DNA of 64,000 nt from positions 350,001-414,000 of the forward strand of contig NZ_JABBPK010000001.1 of assembly GCF_012933555.1 (NCBI RefSeq). Direction: 5' to 3'. The notes under the pieces are model-generated. The model made no database searches, was not told where the DNA came from, and saw only the letters and a list, made by a program, of their open reading frames with translations. Below are positions 35,963 through 45,014 of this stretch, piece by piece. Positions within the stretch are counted from its first letter, which is position 1; every line of letters begins with the position of its first letter. Source of the DNA: Niallia alba. GTDB taxonomy: Bacteria; Bacillota; Bacilli; Bacillales; Cytobacillaceae. The position numbers and the translations under genes are program-made.

Positions 35963-36804
35963 AGGATGTATCCGCAAATTATCAAATCGGACCAATCCGC
36001 AAACCAAACGTATTAAATTCCGTAAATCTTACAATTGAATCAGGAACTTTTACAGCGCTCATTGGGAGAACGGGTGCTGGGAAATCCAGTTTACTTAAGA
36101 CATTAAATGGTTTGCTTCTACCATCAACAGGAAGTATTCGTGTAGGGAATACAGTAATCAAGTCTTCTAACCAAAAAGACGCTATCCGAAAGATACGAAA
36201 ACAAGTAGGGATGGTTTTTCAATTTCCAGAGTCCCAATTATTTGCTGAAACAGTCGAAAAGGACATTTGCTTTGGACCGCTTAATTTTGGTGTTCCATTA
36301 GAAGAAGCGAAAGAAAAGGCAAAAAAGGTAATAGACCTAGTTGGTTTAGAGCCGTCTATTTTATCGAAATCACCGTTTTCCTTATCTGGTGGGCAAAAAA
36401 GAAGAGTAGCGATTGCGGGGATTCTAGCAATGGAGCCATCTGTGCTTGTCTTAGACGAACCAGGTGCAGGCTTGGATCCGCAAGGTAAAAAGGAGATAAT
36501 GTCTCTTATTTCTACTTGGCATCAACAAGAAGGTTTAACGACCATTCTAGTGACGCATGATATGGAGGATGTAGCTTTATACGCAGATCGAGTTATTTTA
36601 ATGGATCAAGGAAAAATTTTAAAATATGAAAAAACCAAAAAGATCTTTTCAGATACAGAGTTATTGGAGAGTTGGGGGCTAGAAATACCGCAGGCTCGAC
36701 ATTATCAAAGAAGGATTGAACAGGAAACAGGAATAAAACTACCAAATGTGTGTTTAACGTTGGAAGAACTAGCAGATGCTTTGGTTGCGGTGGGATTAGT
36801 ATGA
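35941..36804 (+). CDS. ecfA2: ECF transporter ATPase (EcfA2-type)
   Basis: 287 residues: Walker A GRTGAGKSS, Q-loop FQFPESQLFAETV, signature LSGGQKRRV, Walker B VLVLDEPGAGLD and H-loop VTHDME. The FPESQLF Q-loop is characteristic of EcfA2. It overlaps ecfA1 by 22 bp and ecfT by 4 bp, so the three subunits are made together. Confidence 0.9.
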   Translation: MDMQIELKDVSANYQIGPIRKPNVLNSVNLTIESGTFTALIGRTGAGKSSLLKTLNGLLLPSTGSIRVGNTVIKSSNQKDAIRKIRKQVGMVFQFPESQLFAETVEKDICFGPLNFGVPLEEAKEKAKKVIDLVGLEPSILSKSPFSLSGGQKRRVAIAGILAMEPSVLVLDEPGAGLDPQGKKEIMSLISTWHQQEGLTTILVTHDMEDVALYADRVILMDQGKILKYEKTKKIFSDTELLESWGLEIPQARHYQRRIEQETGIKLPNVCLTLEELADALVAVGLV

Positions 36805-37595
36805 ATAAATTAATTTTAGGAAGGTATTTCCCAGGGGAATCATGGCTTCATCAACTAGATGCTCGGGCAAAGATGATTTCAGTCGTTTTACTTATAGCTA
36901 TGCTATTTATAGCAAATAATTGGCTAGCCTACTTGTTTTTATGGTTAATTACTCTGTTTATCATGCACTTATCACAAGTTCCTTTTCATACTTATGTGCG
37001 GGGAGTAAAACCAATGATATGGCTCATTCTATTTACAGTAATGTTACAGGTGTTATTTACTTCTGGCAGTAATGTATATGTAGAATGGGGACCAATTACG
37101 ATTTCAGAGTATGGTTTAATAAATGGAGTATTTATTTTCAGTCGTTTTGTCATGATTGTATTTTTATCAACGGTTTTAACATTAACAACCAAACCAATTG
37201 ATTTGACGGATGGGATAAATAAACTATTAACTCCATTGCGTTTAGTAAAGGTTCCTGTAGATGATATTAGCATCATGTTATCCATCTCCTTACGCTTCAT
37301 TCCTAATTTACTAGATGAAACACAAAAGGTGATGGATGCCCAAAGAGCAAGAGGGACAGAGTTTGGAGAGGGATCCTTATTCCAGCAAATGAAAACATTA
37401 GTCCCCATTTTTCTTCCTTTATTTGCGAGCTCTTTGAATAGAGCAGAGGATATGGCTAATATGATGGACGTTAAAGGATACAATTCTGGAATAAAACGAT
37501 CTACATTTAGAAGAGTATATTGGAAGAAACAAGATACATGGTGTTTATGCGGGGTATTTTTCATTGGAGTGGTCACTGTATTATTAAGAGGATAA
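36801..37595 (+). CDS. ecfT: ECF transporter transmembrane component EcfT
   Basis: 264 residues with four to five membrane helices near the N-terminus, then the coupling region with the RAARG-type motif seen as MDAQRARGTEFGEG, which docks to the ATPases. ATG 36801 forms an ATGA overlap with ecfA2 and gives MNKLILGRYFPGESWLHQLDARAK, a normal EcfT start; the longer 36750 frame is not needed. Last gene of the fmnB operon, followed by a hairpin. Confidence 0.88.
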   Translation: MNKLILGRYFPGESWLHQLDARAKMISVVLLIAMLFIANNWLAYLFLWLITLFIMHLSQVPFHTYVRGVKPMIWLILFTVMLQVLFTSGSNVYVEWGPITISEYGLINGVFIFSRFVMIVFLSTVLTLTTKPIDLTDGINKLLTPLRLVKVPVDDISIMLSISLRFIPNLLDETQKVMDAQRARGTEFGEGSLFQQMKTLVPIFLPLFASSLNRAEDMANMMDVKGYNSGIKRSTFRRVYWKKQDTWCLCGVFFIGVVTVLLRG

Positions 37596-37609
37596 CGAAA
37601 TTGAGTAAG

Positions 37610-37655
37610 GATTGTCTATTAACCGATGAAGGGTGGTAGGCAATCTTATTTTCAT
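37610..37655 (+). terminator. Terminator of the fmnB-ecfT operon
   Basis: GATTGTCTA (37610-37618) pairs with TAGGCAATC (37637-37645), followed by TTATTTTCATTT. Confidence 0.65.
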
Positions 37656-37745
37656 TTATAGGTTAAAATCTTTTTTCAATGAGAGGAGGCAGGGATGGGG
37701 AAAGTGAACCCGTCTCAAAGGCCTTATTATCAAGAAGGCTGGGAA

Positions 37746-38020
37746 GGTAATAGAGAGGTATCTTCTGTGCCCAAGAGCAAGAGCAGGAAAAGGTAACAGA
37801 GAAGCGCCTCTGTGACCGAGAGCAAGAGAATTAGGAAAAGGTAATAGAGAAGCTCCCTCAGTGACCGAGAGCAGGAGAATTAGCAGGAAAAGGTAATAGA
37901 GGGGCGCCCTCAGTAACCGTAAGCAAGAGAATTAGCAGGAAAAGGTAACAGAGAGGCTTCCTCTGTGACCGAGAGCAAGAGGAAAAGAGCGAAAGGGTAA
38001 CAGAGAGGCTCGTCTCAAAC
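37746..38020 (+). repeat. Tandem array of 46-52 bp hairpin units
   Basis: GGTAA recurs at 37746, 37792, 37840, 37892, 37944 and 37996. Each unit contains GGTAACAGAG, a short loop and CTCTGTGACC, which can form a stem, then an A/G-rich linker (CGAGAGCAAGAGAATTAG). Six imperfect copies; no convincing coding frame. A MITE-like element lies just beyond. Confidence 0.75.
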
Positions 38021-38031
38021 CCCTTTTACCC

Positions 38032-38258
38032 GAAGCCACTGAAAAAGTCTTTTTTTCGTGCGAAATGAAGAGCAAGCATATTTGAAAGTGAAAATAAGGT
38101 TGGTTTGGAGAGGCGTCCGCTCGACTCCTATGGAGCTGCGAGAAAGTCCGAGACACCGCAGGAATGTAGCGCCAAGCCTCGTAAACAAATCGATCATCTT
38201 ATGTTTAAAAAGTGGCTATTGCCCATCATCATTAACTAGCTAGTTTTTCAGTGCCCTA
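38032..38258. mobile_element. MITE-like element, copy C
   Basis: Starts GAAGCCACTGAAAAAG and ends TTTTTCAGTGCCCTA. A perfect 9-bp duplication, CTTTTACCC, lies at 38023-38031 and 38259-38267. It carries the central GGCGTCCGCTCG and ACTCCTATGG segments. Beyond it, 38268-38530 holds no gene. Confidence 0.85.
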
Positions 38259-38540
38259 CTTTTACCCAAAAAGGAAGCCAAGAAGGTAATCGACGAACCA
38301 TCTACATTTTATAAGATGTCCTTTTTCCACTCACTCCCCCATTTTCACCACCTCAAGCAATGCTTCTGTATTTCGTTAAATCTTCCAATCCAACTAATAA
38401 CACATCAATATATACCAAAATAGACGGGAAATTTACAATCATTTACCATTCCTTAAAATAGATTCAACGATTTATTAACATTGGAACCATATACTAATTT
38501 TGTACATAGCTCAGATAGATAAAACTTTGAGGTGAAAAAA

Positions 38541-39200
38541 ATGCAGGCTAACAGGAGTATCCATATTTTAAAAGAGATATCAATTGTACAAGCAAATAAC
38601 CTTAAGTCTTCTAAAAAAGGTTCCTTTTATCCATTTATTAAAAGAACGATGGATCTCTTTATAGCAAGTATCGGTATTGTCATTACTCTCCCGTTGATTT
38701 TATTGTTTGCTGTTCTTATACGCATAGACTCGCCAGGTTCCCCTTTCTATGTTCAAAGCAGGGTTGGAAAGAATGGCAAATGCTTTAATTTGATTAAAAT
38801 GCGTTCGATGAGAATAGATGCAGAAAAAGATGGTGAAAAATGGGCAGAGGTAAATGATCCACGTATTACGAAAATAGGTGCATTTATTAGAAAAACAAGA
38901 ATTGACGAGTTACCACAATTATTTTCTGTTTTGAAAGGTGATATGTCCATTATAGGACCTAGACCAGAGAGACCATCTTTTACGGCGCAATTCAGCAAAG
39001 AAATAAAAGGGTTCTCTAACAGGCTGCTTGTGAAACCTGGATTAACAGGATTAGCACAGGTAAATGGGGGCTATGATATTACACCAAAGGAAAAGTTAAA
39101 ATACGATCTTCAATATATTAATAACGTAACATTTTTTTTAGAAATGAAAATTTTACTAAAGACAATAAAGGTAGTGTTAACAGGAGAAGGTGCAAGGTAA
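38541..39200 (+). CDS. tuaA: Undecaprenyl-phosphate sugar phosphotransferase (TuaA-like)
   Basis: 219 residues. One membrane segment (about 30-55, FIASIGIVITLPLILLFAVL) is followed by the bacterial sugar transferase domain: KMRSM, TRIDELPQLFSVLKGDMS, IGPRPERP and PGLTGLAQVNG. It moves a sugar-1-phosphate onto undecaprenyl phosphate, the first step of repeat-unit assembly on the inner membrane face. Start ATG 38541 follows GAGGTGA; the 38532 GTG overlaps that RBS. First gene of an eight-gene operon in tua order. Confidence 0.85.
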   Translation: MQANRSIHILKEISIVQANNLKSSKKGSFYPFIKRTMDLFIASIGIVITLPLILLFAVLIRIDSPGSPFYVQSRVGKNGKCFNLIKMRSMRIDAEKDGEKWAEVNDPRITKIGAFIRKTRIDELPQLFSVLKGDMSIIGPRPERPSFTAQFSKEIKGFSNRLLVKPGLTGLAQVNGGYDITPKEKLKYDLQYINNVTFFLEMKILLKTIKVVLTGEGAR

Positions 39201-40643
39201 TTGGACTCCATTAAGAGCCAAATTAACAGTGGAGCAAAGTGGACCAGTATATCAACATTAGTCATTACTTTATTGCAGATTGGACAGTTCATCATACTGG
39301 GAAATTTAATGAGCGCAAAGGAATTTGGCATGATAGGAATGTTAACGACGATTACTATCTTTGCCCAAATTTTTGTAGAGTTAGGATTAGGTGCAGCTGT
39401 TATACAGAAACATCATGCAACAGCTAGGCAATTGTCTACGTTGTTTTGGATAAATATTCTTCTAGGAATTCTTATCTGTCTCTTTATGCAGGCAGCTAGT
39501 CCTATTATTGCAGATTATTTTCAAACGAAAGAGCTAGAGGGGAAAATTCGTCTCTTATCGATCTTATTCTTGATTGCCCCAATCGGTCAGCAATCACAGT
39601 ATTTAATGCAGCGCGACTTATCTTTTCAACTATTAGGAAAAGTAGAAACAATATCAACTATTTTTAGCTTTAGTCTATTAATCGGCTTATTATTTTTGAC
39701 GAAACAAAATCCAGTAAATGTGTATGTATGGTCACAGGTTTCTCTCTATTCTCTGAAAGGAATTCTTTATTATATTTGTTATCTTCCAAAGTGGAAACCA
39801 AGCTTTGTGTTAGATATAAAAGACTGTAAAGAATTTTTTTCTTTTGGTATATATCAGCTTTTATCAAGACTGGTAAATCGTCTAGGCAGTAATATCGATA
39901 TGTTGTTAATTGGGAGATTTATTGGGATGGAGGCATTAGGCCTCTATAATTTAGTCTATCAAATAGTGACCATTCCAGTTCTTAAGTTAAATCCTATTAT
40001 AACGAGAGTGGCGTTTCCAGTGTTTGCGAAAGATAAAAATAATAATCAGGCATTAGAAACAGGTTATTTACACATGACCCAATTATTAGCGATCGTTTCT
40101 TTTCCGTTATTATTAGGTCTGTATTCCGTATCAGATTTGGTTATCCCCTTATTTTTTGGAGAGCAATGGATCGAGGCCATTCCAATTTTACAAATTATGA
40201 TTATCGTTGGAATATTAAGAGTCCTTATGAATCCAAATGGCAGCATTATCTTAGCAAAGGGAAAGGCAAATATTGCATTTTATTGGGATTTAGGAGTACT
40301 GGTTTGCTACGGAGCAGCATTGTTAGCCGCAGTGCGGAGTAATCAGTTAGAAATAGTGGCATGGGCATATGTAGGGGTAAGCATTCTTAATTTTATTGGT
40401 GGAAGAATGCTATTAACTAGAATGATAGGGCTCCAACTGAAAAGTTATGTAAAAGTATTGTTGCTACCATTTATTCTTGCAGGAGTTAGCAGTGGGATTG
40501 CCTTACTATTAAAAGATCAAATGATTTCTATTTATAATAATTTGGTTTGGGCGTTTATATGGCCTGTGTTAGTAAGTGGGATAAGCTATTTATTGTTACT
40601 ACATGTATTGAAAAAGCTTGAGGTTCGAGAAGAGTATCTATAA
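39201..40643 (+). CDS. tuaB: Polysaccharide repeat-unit flippase (TuaB-like, MOP superfamily)
   Basis: 480 residues with about 12-14 membrane helices. N-terminal SGAKWTSISTLVITLLQIGQFIILGNLMSAKEFGMIGM is the polysaccharide-export (Wzx/TuaB) signature. It flips the lipid-linked repeat unit across the membrane. TTG start one base after the tuaA stop with GGAGAAGG upstream, so tightly coupled to tuaA. Confidence 0.87.
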   Translation: MDSIKSQINSGAKWTSISTLVITLLQIGQFIILGNLMSAKEFGMIGMLTTITIFAQIFVELGLGAAVIQKHHATARQLSTLFWINILLGILICLFMQAASPIIADYFQTKELEGKIRLLSILFLIAPIGQQSQYLMQRDLSFQLLGKVETISTIFSFSLLIGLLFLTKQNPVNVYVWSQVSLYSLKGILYYICYLPKWKPSFVLDIKDCKEFFSFGIYQLLSRLVNRLGSNIDMLLIGRFIGMEALGLYNLVYQIVTIPVLKLNPIITRVAFPVFAKDKNNNQALETGYLHMTQLLAIVSFPLLLGLYSVSDLVIPLFFGEQWIEAIPILQIMIIVGILRVLMNPNGSIILAKGKANIAFYWDLGVLVCYGAALLAAVRSNQLEIVAWAYVGVSILNFIGGRMLLTRMIGLQLKSYVKVLLLPFILAGVSSGIALLLKDQMISIYNNLVWAFIWPVLVSGISYLLLLHVLKKLEVREEYL

Positions 40644-40678
40644 TTGGGGATAAGCCTAAAGAAAGAAGGATGTGTATC

Positions 40679-41908
40679 ATGAAAGTATTGTGGATAACCA
40701 GTGTGTACCCTAGTGCAGATAATCCTGGAAATGGGGTGTTTCATGAAACACAGGTAAGAGCACTATCTTCTTTAGGAGTAGAGGTAACAGTCATTAATCC
40801 CATCCCATTAAATGCTTCCATTTTTAGATTATGGAAGAGAAAATATCGAAAAAAAAGAATTCCTTTTATGGAGGAAAGGGATGGAGTAAAAGTTTATAGA
40901 CCAGTGTACAGAGCAACTCCTGGTCAATTACGCTGGTTTCAGCCAGATAAACGAATCGCAGGGAGCATCCTTGAAACCTTGAAGAAAGAAAATATAGACT
41001 GCGATTTAATCCATGCGCATTTTGCGATGCCATCAGGAGGAGCTGCAAGAATTGTTGCTTCCAAATATAAGAAGCCGTGGCTACTCACATTACATGGGAG
41101 TGATGTTCATATTTATCCGTCCTTTAGCTGGAGTGCAGAGCGAATTTTTCAAAAAACAGTCAAATCCGCAGATAATGTCATGGCTGTAGGCGAACACCTT
41201 GCTGAGGCAGCGGAGTTGAAAACGGGGAGAATTTGTACTCCATTACCAATAGGAATTGACCTATCAAAATTTAATCTAGCGCAAGCAAAGATTTTGAAAG
41301 CAAAGCATAAAGAGGAGCTAGCGTTACCTAACAATAAAAAAATCATTCTCTATGTTGGACGTCTTGTCAAAGAAAAAGGAATTTTTGAATTAGCAGAAGC
41401 GTTGCCCTATCTTCCAGAAGAATATGTAGCTGTTTATGTAGGAGATGGACCTGAAAAAGAAAAATTAAAAAAACACAAAATGTATAAGGAACGATTATTC
41501 TTAGTCGGGCAAATTTCTAATGAAAAGGTGCGAGACTATTTATTGGCAAGCGATATTTTTATTTTACCATCCTATTCGGAAGGACTGCCTACTGTAGTTA
41601 TCGAGGCTATGGCTTTAAAAATACCAATTATTAGTACAAATGTAGGTGGGATACCTGATTTATTTGGTGAATATAACCATCTATTAATGGAGCCTCGATC
41701 CGTACAGCAAATTGTGACAAAGGTAAAAGAACTAGCAGCTGACCTACCTTTCTATGAAGAAATAACGGAACAATTATATCAGCGTGTTCAGGAGAATTAC
41801 TCTGCAGTTGATAATGCAAAAAAACTGGTAGAGAAGTATCAGGAAGTAGCCAGTATATTTATCGATTCTACTTATGAAATAAATCACTCTTGGGAGGAAG
41901 CGAAATGA
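40679..41908 (+). CDS. tuaC: Glycosyltransferase family 4 (TuaC-like)
   Basis: 409 residues, GT-B fold. The N-terminal acceptor domain has SVYPSADNPGNGVFHETQ and LIHAHFAMPSGGAA; the C-terminal nucleotide-sugar domain has ILYVGRLVKEKGIFELAEAL and the E-x7-E motif in SYSEGLPTVVIEAMAL. It adds a sugar to the lipid-linked intermediate. ATG 40679 has AGAAAGGA 8 nt upstream and is preferred to 40670. Its stop overlaps the epimerase start (ATGA). Confidence 0.87.
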   Translation: MKVLWITSVYPSADNPGNGVFHETQVRALSSLGVEVTVINPIPLNASIFRLWKRKYRKKRIPFMEERDGVKVYRPVYRATPGQLRWFQPDKRIAGSILETLKKENIDCDLIHAHFAMPSGGAARIVASKYKKPWLLTLHGSDVHIYPSFSWSAERIFQKTVKSADNVMAVGEHLAEAAELKTGRICTPLPIGIDLSKFNLAQAKILKAKHKEELALPNNKKIILYVGRLVKEKGIFELAEALPYLPEEYVAVYVGDGPEKEKLKKHKMYKERLFLVGQISNEKVRDYLLASDIFILPSYSEGLPTVVIEAMALKIPIISTNVGGIPDLFGEYNHLLMEPRSVQQIVTKVKELAADLPFYEEITEQLYQRVQENYSAVDNAKKLVEKYQEVASIFIDSTYEINHSWEEAK

Positions 41909-42834
41909 GCAAGGTTCTAGTTACAGGTGGAGCAGGTTTTATCGGATCACATATTGTAGAGGGTCTGTTGGCAGAGGGATATGAAGTAGTCGTAATAGAT
42001 AATTTTTCATCAGGGAAATTTGAAAATATTAAAGATTTACCTATCAAAATTTGCCCGTTTGATATAACGGATCCAAAAGTAATCGATGTTATTTCTAACT
42101 TAAAACCTTCGTTTATTATTCACCAAGCAGCACAAGTGAGTGTGGCAGATTCGGTTCAGAATATATTGCATGATGAAAATGTAAATGTAAAAGGATCTTT
42201 GCATGTGATCAAAGCAGCTATTTGTGCCTCTGTGGAGAAAATACTATTTGCTTCCTCTGCCGCTGTATATGGCAATCCAGAGCAGCTTCCTGTTAAAATC
42301 GATCATCCAACTTTACCGGAATCACCGTATGGATTAACAAAATTGACAGTTGAAAAATATCTAAAACTGGCCTATAAGTTTTATGGGTTGTCCTATGGGA
42401 TTTTGAGGTATAGCAATGTCTATGGACCAAGACAGGATGGGAAAGGCGAAGGAGGAGTTATCTCTATTTTTGCAGATCGGATTTTGGAAAATAAGACACC
42501 TATCATTTATGGATCTGGTGAACAAACAAGGGACTTCATTTATGTCAAGGATGTAGCGAGTGCAAATGTTCAAGCATTAAAGCAACAAGAAAATCTTTGT
42601 GTAAATATTTCATCTAACGATAAAATTTCAATCAATCAGCTTTGGGAAAAGATGGGTTCCATTGGGAATGTGTCAATTGAGCCAATATATAAGGCTGAAA
42701 GAGAAGGCGATATTCTGCATAGTATTCTTTGTAATGAACAGACAATGTCGCAATTGAATTGGAAGCCCAAAATAGATCTAGAAAATGGATTAAGACAAAC
42801 CCTTTTCTCATCTAAAAAAGTTTTACAAAAGTAA
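41905..42834 (+). CDS. NAD-dependent nucleotide-sugar epimerase at the tuaD position
   Basis: 309 residues, extended SDR fold. NAD-binding GGAGFIGSH at residues 8-16, the Asp binding the adenosine ribose in VVIDNFSSG, catalytic SSAAVYG with YGLTK (YxxxK), and the substrate-binding YSNVYGPRQDGKGEGGVISIF of GalE/WbpP-type enzymes. It probably inverts C4 of a UDP-hexose, hexosamine or hexuronate; which one is not readable. In B. subtilis this slot holds tuaD, UDP-glucose dehydrogenase; no dehydrogenase is found here. Start ATG 41905 follows GGGAGGAAGCGAA. Confidence 0.85.
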   Translation: MSKVLVTGGAGFIGSHIVEGLLAEGYEVVVIDNFSSGKFENIKDLPIKICPFDITDPKVIDVISNLKPSFIIHQAAQVSVADSVQNILHDENVNVKGSLHVIKAAICASVEKILFASSAAVYGNPEQLPVKIDHPTLPESPYGLTKLTVEKYLKLAYKFYGLSYGILRYSNVYGPRQDGKGEGGVISIFADRILENKTPIIYGSGEQTRDFIYVKDVASANVQALKQQENLCVNISSNDKISINQLWEKMGSIGNVSIEPIYKAEREGDILHSILCNEQTMSQLNWKPKIDLENGLRQTLFSSKKVLQK

Positions 42835-42864
42835 TCATAAGATCGGGAGGAAGGATTGTAGAAG

Positions 42865-44304
42865 TTGGGAAATAATCGTACAGTAAGCAAAACAATAGGA
42901 TTCGCTGTTATATTTATCACTTGTCTTACCATTTTATATTTGACAACGATATATAAATTAACTTGGATACTTCCTATCGTGTGTATATGGGTTGTCATTC
43001 AAATAGGTATTTATTTGAAGTCAATCATTACACTTGATCAATTATTTAAAAATGTCATGTATGCCTTGCTGCTTTCTACTTTTCTTAACCAGTCAATCAT
43101 TAGTATTAATATAGGTCCCTTTTCGATTTTTTTGTACAGAATATTGTTAATATTGGCAATTGTGTTGTATATAAGTACTGCTTTGTACAGAAAAAGAGTG
43201 ATAGAGGACTTTTATAACAGTAGGATACCATTTATTTGGCTGTTTTTTGGTGGATGGATTCTTTATGGAGTCATTTCTGTTCTTTGGTCTGTCTCCATTA
43301 TGGCTTCACTTAAATATATGTCCTTATTGGTTATGGGAATAGCGTTCGTCTATTTAGCAAATAGGACATTTAAAACAAGGCGACAGTTACAATATTTCTT
43401 AGCTGGCTGGCTTGGAATGACTGTTTTGTTAGTAGGGATAGGGTTTGTGAATTATTGCTTTTCTATTCAGTTGCCTAGTTCTGGGCTGTATGGGGCTTCA
43501 AGCTATAAATTGTCTTATCCGACAGCTGTTTTTTTTAATCAAAATGATTTTGCTGTATATCTCGGAATCTCTTTTTTCTTCTTTGTGGCCGTTGGCAAAA
43601 ATGCTAAGAGAACCATGCTTAAAGGGTGCATGCTTATTTTTAGTATGCTGGTTGTTCTTCTTATTTATTTAACAGAGTCACGCGCTGCACTACTTGCGTT
43701 AGTAGGAGGAGGACTGGTTTATCTGTTCCTGTTGATTCCAAAGAGATGGAAGAGGTTAACCTTACAAGTTATTTGCGGATTAGTATTACTAGGAGGTCTC
43801 TTCGTTGCTAATAGAGGAATAGTTAAGGTGCAGAATCTTATTGAGTCAGCCGAACAATATGAGCTTAATGAAGTACTACCATCGAATTTAGCGAGAATCA
43901 ATCTGTTAAGAAACACATTCTCTTATTTACTAGACTCTTATGGATTTGGGATAGGAGCGGGCAATATCCCTTATTATTTAGAGCATAAAAGCTATTTTTC
44001 AACAGGAAATGTCTATCAAGTGCATAATTGGTTTGCAGAAATTGCCGGCAACTTTGGTTTAGTGACTTTACTTGGCTACGTCATTATGCTGATTTATGCA
44101 TGGTTCGCCTTCTATCGAATATACGAAAAAGTAAGCAGTCGGACAGATAAAATGCTGTTAGAAGCATGTATGGTCGGAATGGTGTCTTTCCTTATTTCTA
44201 GTATTAGTCCAAGTTCAGTGATGAATTTATATTTTCATTGGGTTTTTCTAGGGTTTATTTTATCTACACTGTCTGTTTATAAAAATAGAAAGCTAGAATT
44301 TTAA
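42865..44304 (+). CDS. tuaE: O-antigen ligase/polymerase family membrane protein (TuaE-like)
   Basis: 479 residues with about 11-12 membrane helices and the large periplasmic-side loop of Wzy/WaaL proteins (YLTESRAALLALVGGGLVYL, then SYGFGIGAGNIPYYLEHKS with HNWFAEIAGNFGLVTLLGYV). It polymerises the repeat units outside the membrane. The TTG start at 42865 has GGAGGAAGG about 12 nt upstream. Location after the epimerase and before tuaF matches the tua operon. Confidence 0.82.
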   Translation: MGNNRTVSKTIGFAVIFITCLTILYLTTIYKLTWILPIVCIWVVIQIGIYLKSIITLDQLFKNVMYALLLSTFLNQSIISINIGPFSIFLYRILLILAIVLYISTALYRKRVIEDFYNSRIPFIWLFFGGWILYGVISVLWSVSIMASLKYMSLLVMGIAFVYLANRTFKTRRQLQYFLAGWLGMTVLLVGIGFVNYCFSIQLPSSGLYGASSYKLSYPTAVFFNQNDFAVYLGISFFFFVAVGKNAKRTMLKGCMLIFSMLVVLLIYLTESRAALLALVGGGLVYLFLLIPKRWKRLTLQVICGLVLLGGLFVANRGIVKVQNLIESAEQYELNEVLPSNLARINLLRNTFSYLLDSYGFGIGAGNIPYYLEHKSYFSTGNVYQVHNWFAEIAGNFGLVTLLGYVIMLIYAWFAFYRIYEKVSSRTDKMLLEACMVGMVSFLISSISPSSVMNLYFHWVFLGFILSTLSVYKNRKLEF

Positions 44305-44333
44305 CTTTCATAGGAGAAAGGGAGAGTTTGTTT

Positions 44334-44999
44334 GTGAAGTCTGTTTTATCAGTTATAGCAGCAAGATCGAAAAAATATTTTATCCCTTTATTGTTACTGA
44401 GTATCCTGTTAGGTGTAATAGGATGGTTTGCTCCTGCTGGTAAAGAAAGTCCAACTGTAAAAGCAGAAGCAACTATTTTACTTGGAAATTATGAAAATGA
44501 ATACATAAACAATAGTGAGGTAATCGCATCTTTATTAAGGAATGAAACGACCTTTTATAGCTATTTGCCAGATGTGGACATAGACTTGGAGCAACTTCTT
44601 ATTTCTGCTGAGCCACCAAAAAAGTTAAACCTTGTTTTGACTGCATCAAGTGAACAGGAAGCAGTGGCTTCCTTATCTGAATTAGTAACGGCCTTTTTAG
44701 AAATGGATCAATATCACTACCAAGAAAAAGATGAAATTATTTCAGACAGCATTAATCAGCTCCAAGGAAACCCTGTTCCAGCAGAATTAGTTGTGGAGCA
44801 GCAACGATTTTTATATGAATTAAAAACGAAACAATTGAATCAGCAGCCTGCCGTGTTAGTAAAGGATGTCACCGCAGAAAAAGGAGACGGTCGAGTAGTG
44901 TCTCAACAAGATCGGGCACTAATGGGGATTATGATTGGAATCATGCTCAGTTGTTTATGGATACTTTATCCACTGTTTTTGAAATCCGAATCTGATTAA
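44334..44999 (+). CDS. tuaF: Teichuronic acid export/chain-length-type protein TuaF-like
   Basis: 221 residues with a membrane segment near each end (YFIPLLLLSILLGVIGWFAP and MGIMIGIMLSCLWILYPLFL) and an extracellular domain between them. This is a short Wzz/TuaF-like layout without a kinase domain. Probably tunes chain length or export in the tua complex. GTG 44334 with AGGAGAAAGGGAG upstream is preferred; TTG 44328 is two codons longer. Confidence 0.75.
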   Translation: MKSVLSVIAARSKKYFIPLLLLSILLGVIGWFAPAGKESPTVKAEATILLGNYENEYINNSEVIASLLRNETTFYSYLPDVDIDLEQLLISAEPPKKLNLVLTASSEQEAVASLSELVTAFLEMDQYHYQEKDEIISDSINQLQGNPVPAELVVEQQRFLYELKTKQLNQQPAVLVKDVTAEKGDGRVVSQQDRALMGIMIGIMLSCLWILYPLFLKSESD

Positions 45000-45014
45000 A
45001 GAGGTGAGTGTAGA

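Noticed and set aside
36992-37576. 194-codon ORF opposite ecfT
   Set aside because: Antisense shadow of EcfT; no ribosome binding site or recognisable domain.
37932-38243. Several 60-74 codon ORFs on both strands around the MITE copy C (and similar at 59638-59898)
   Set aside because: They lie within repeat and MITE sequence and recur only because the repeats do; no RBS or domain.
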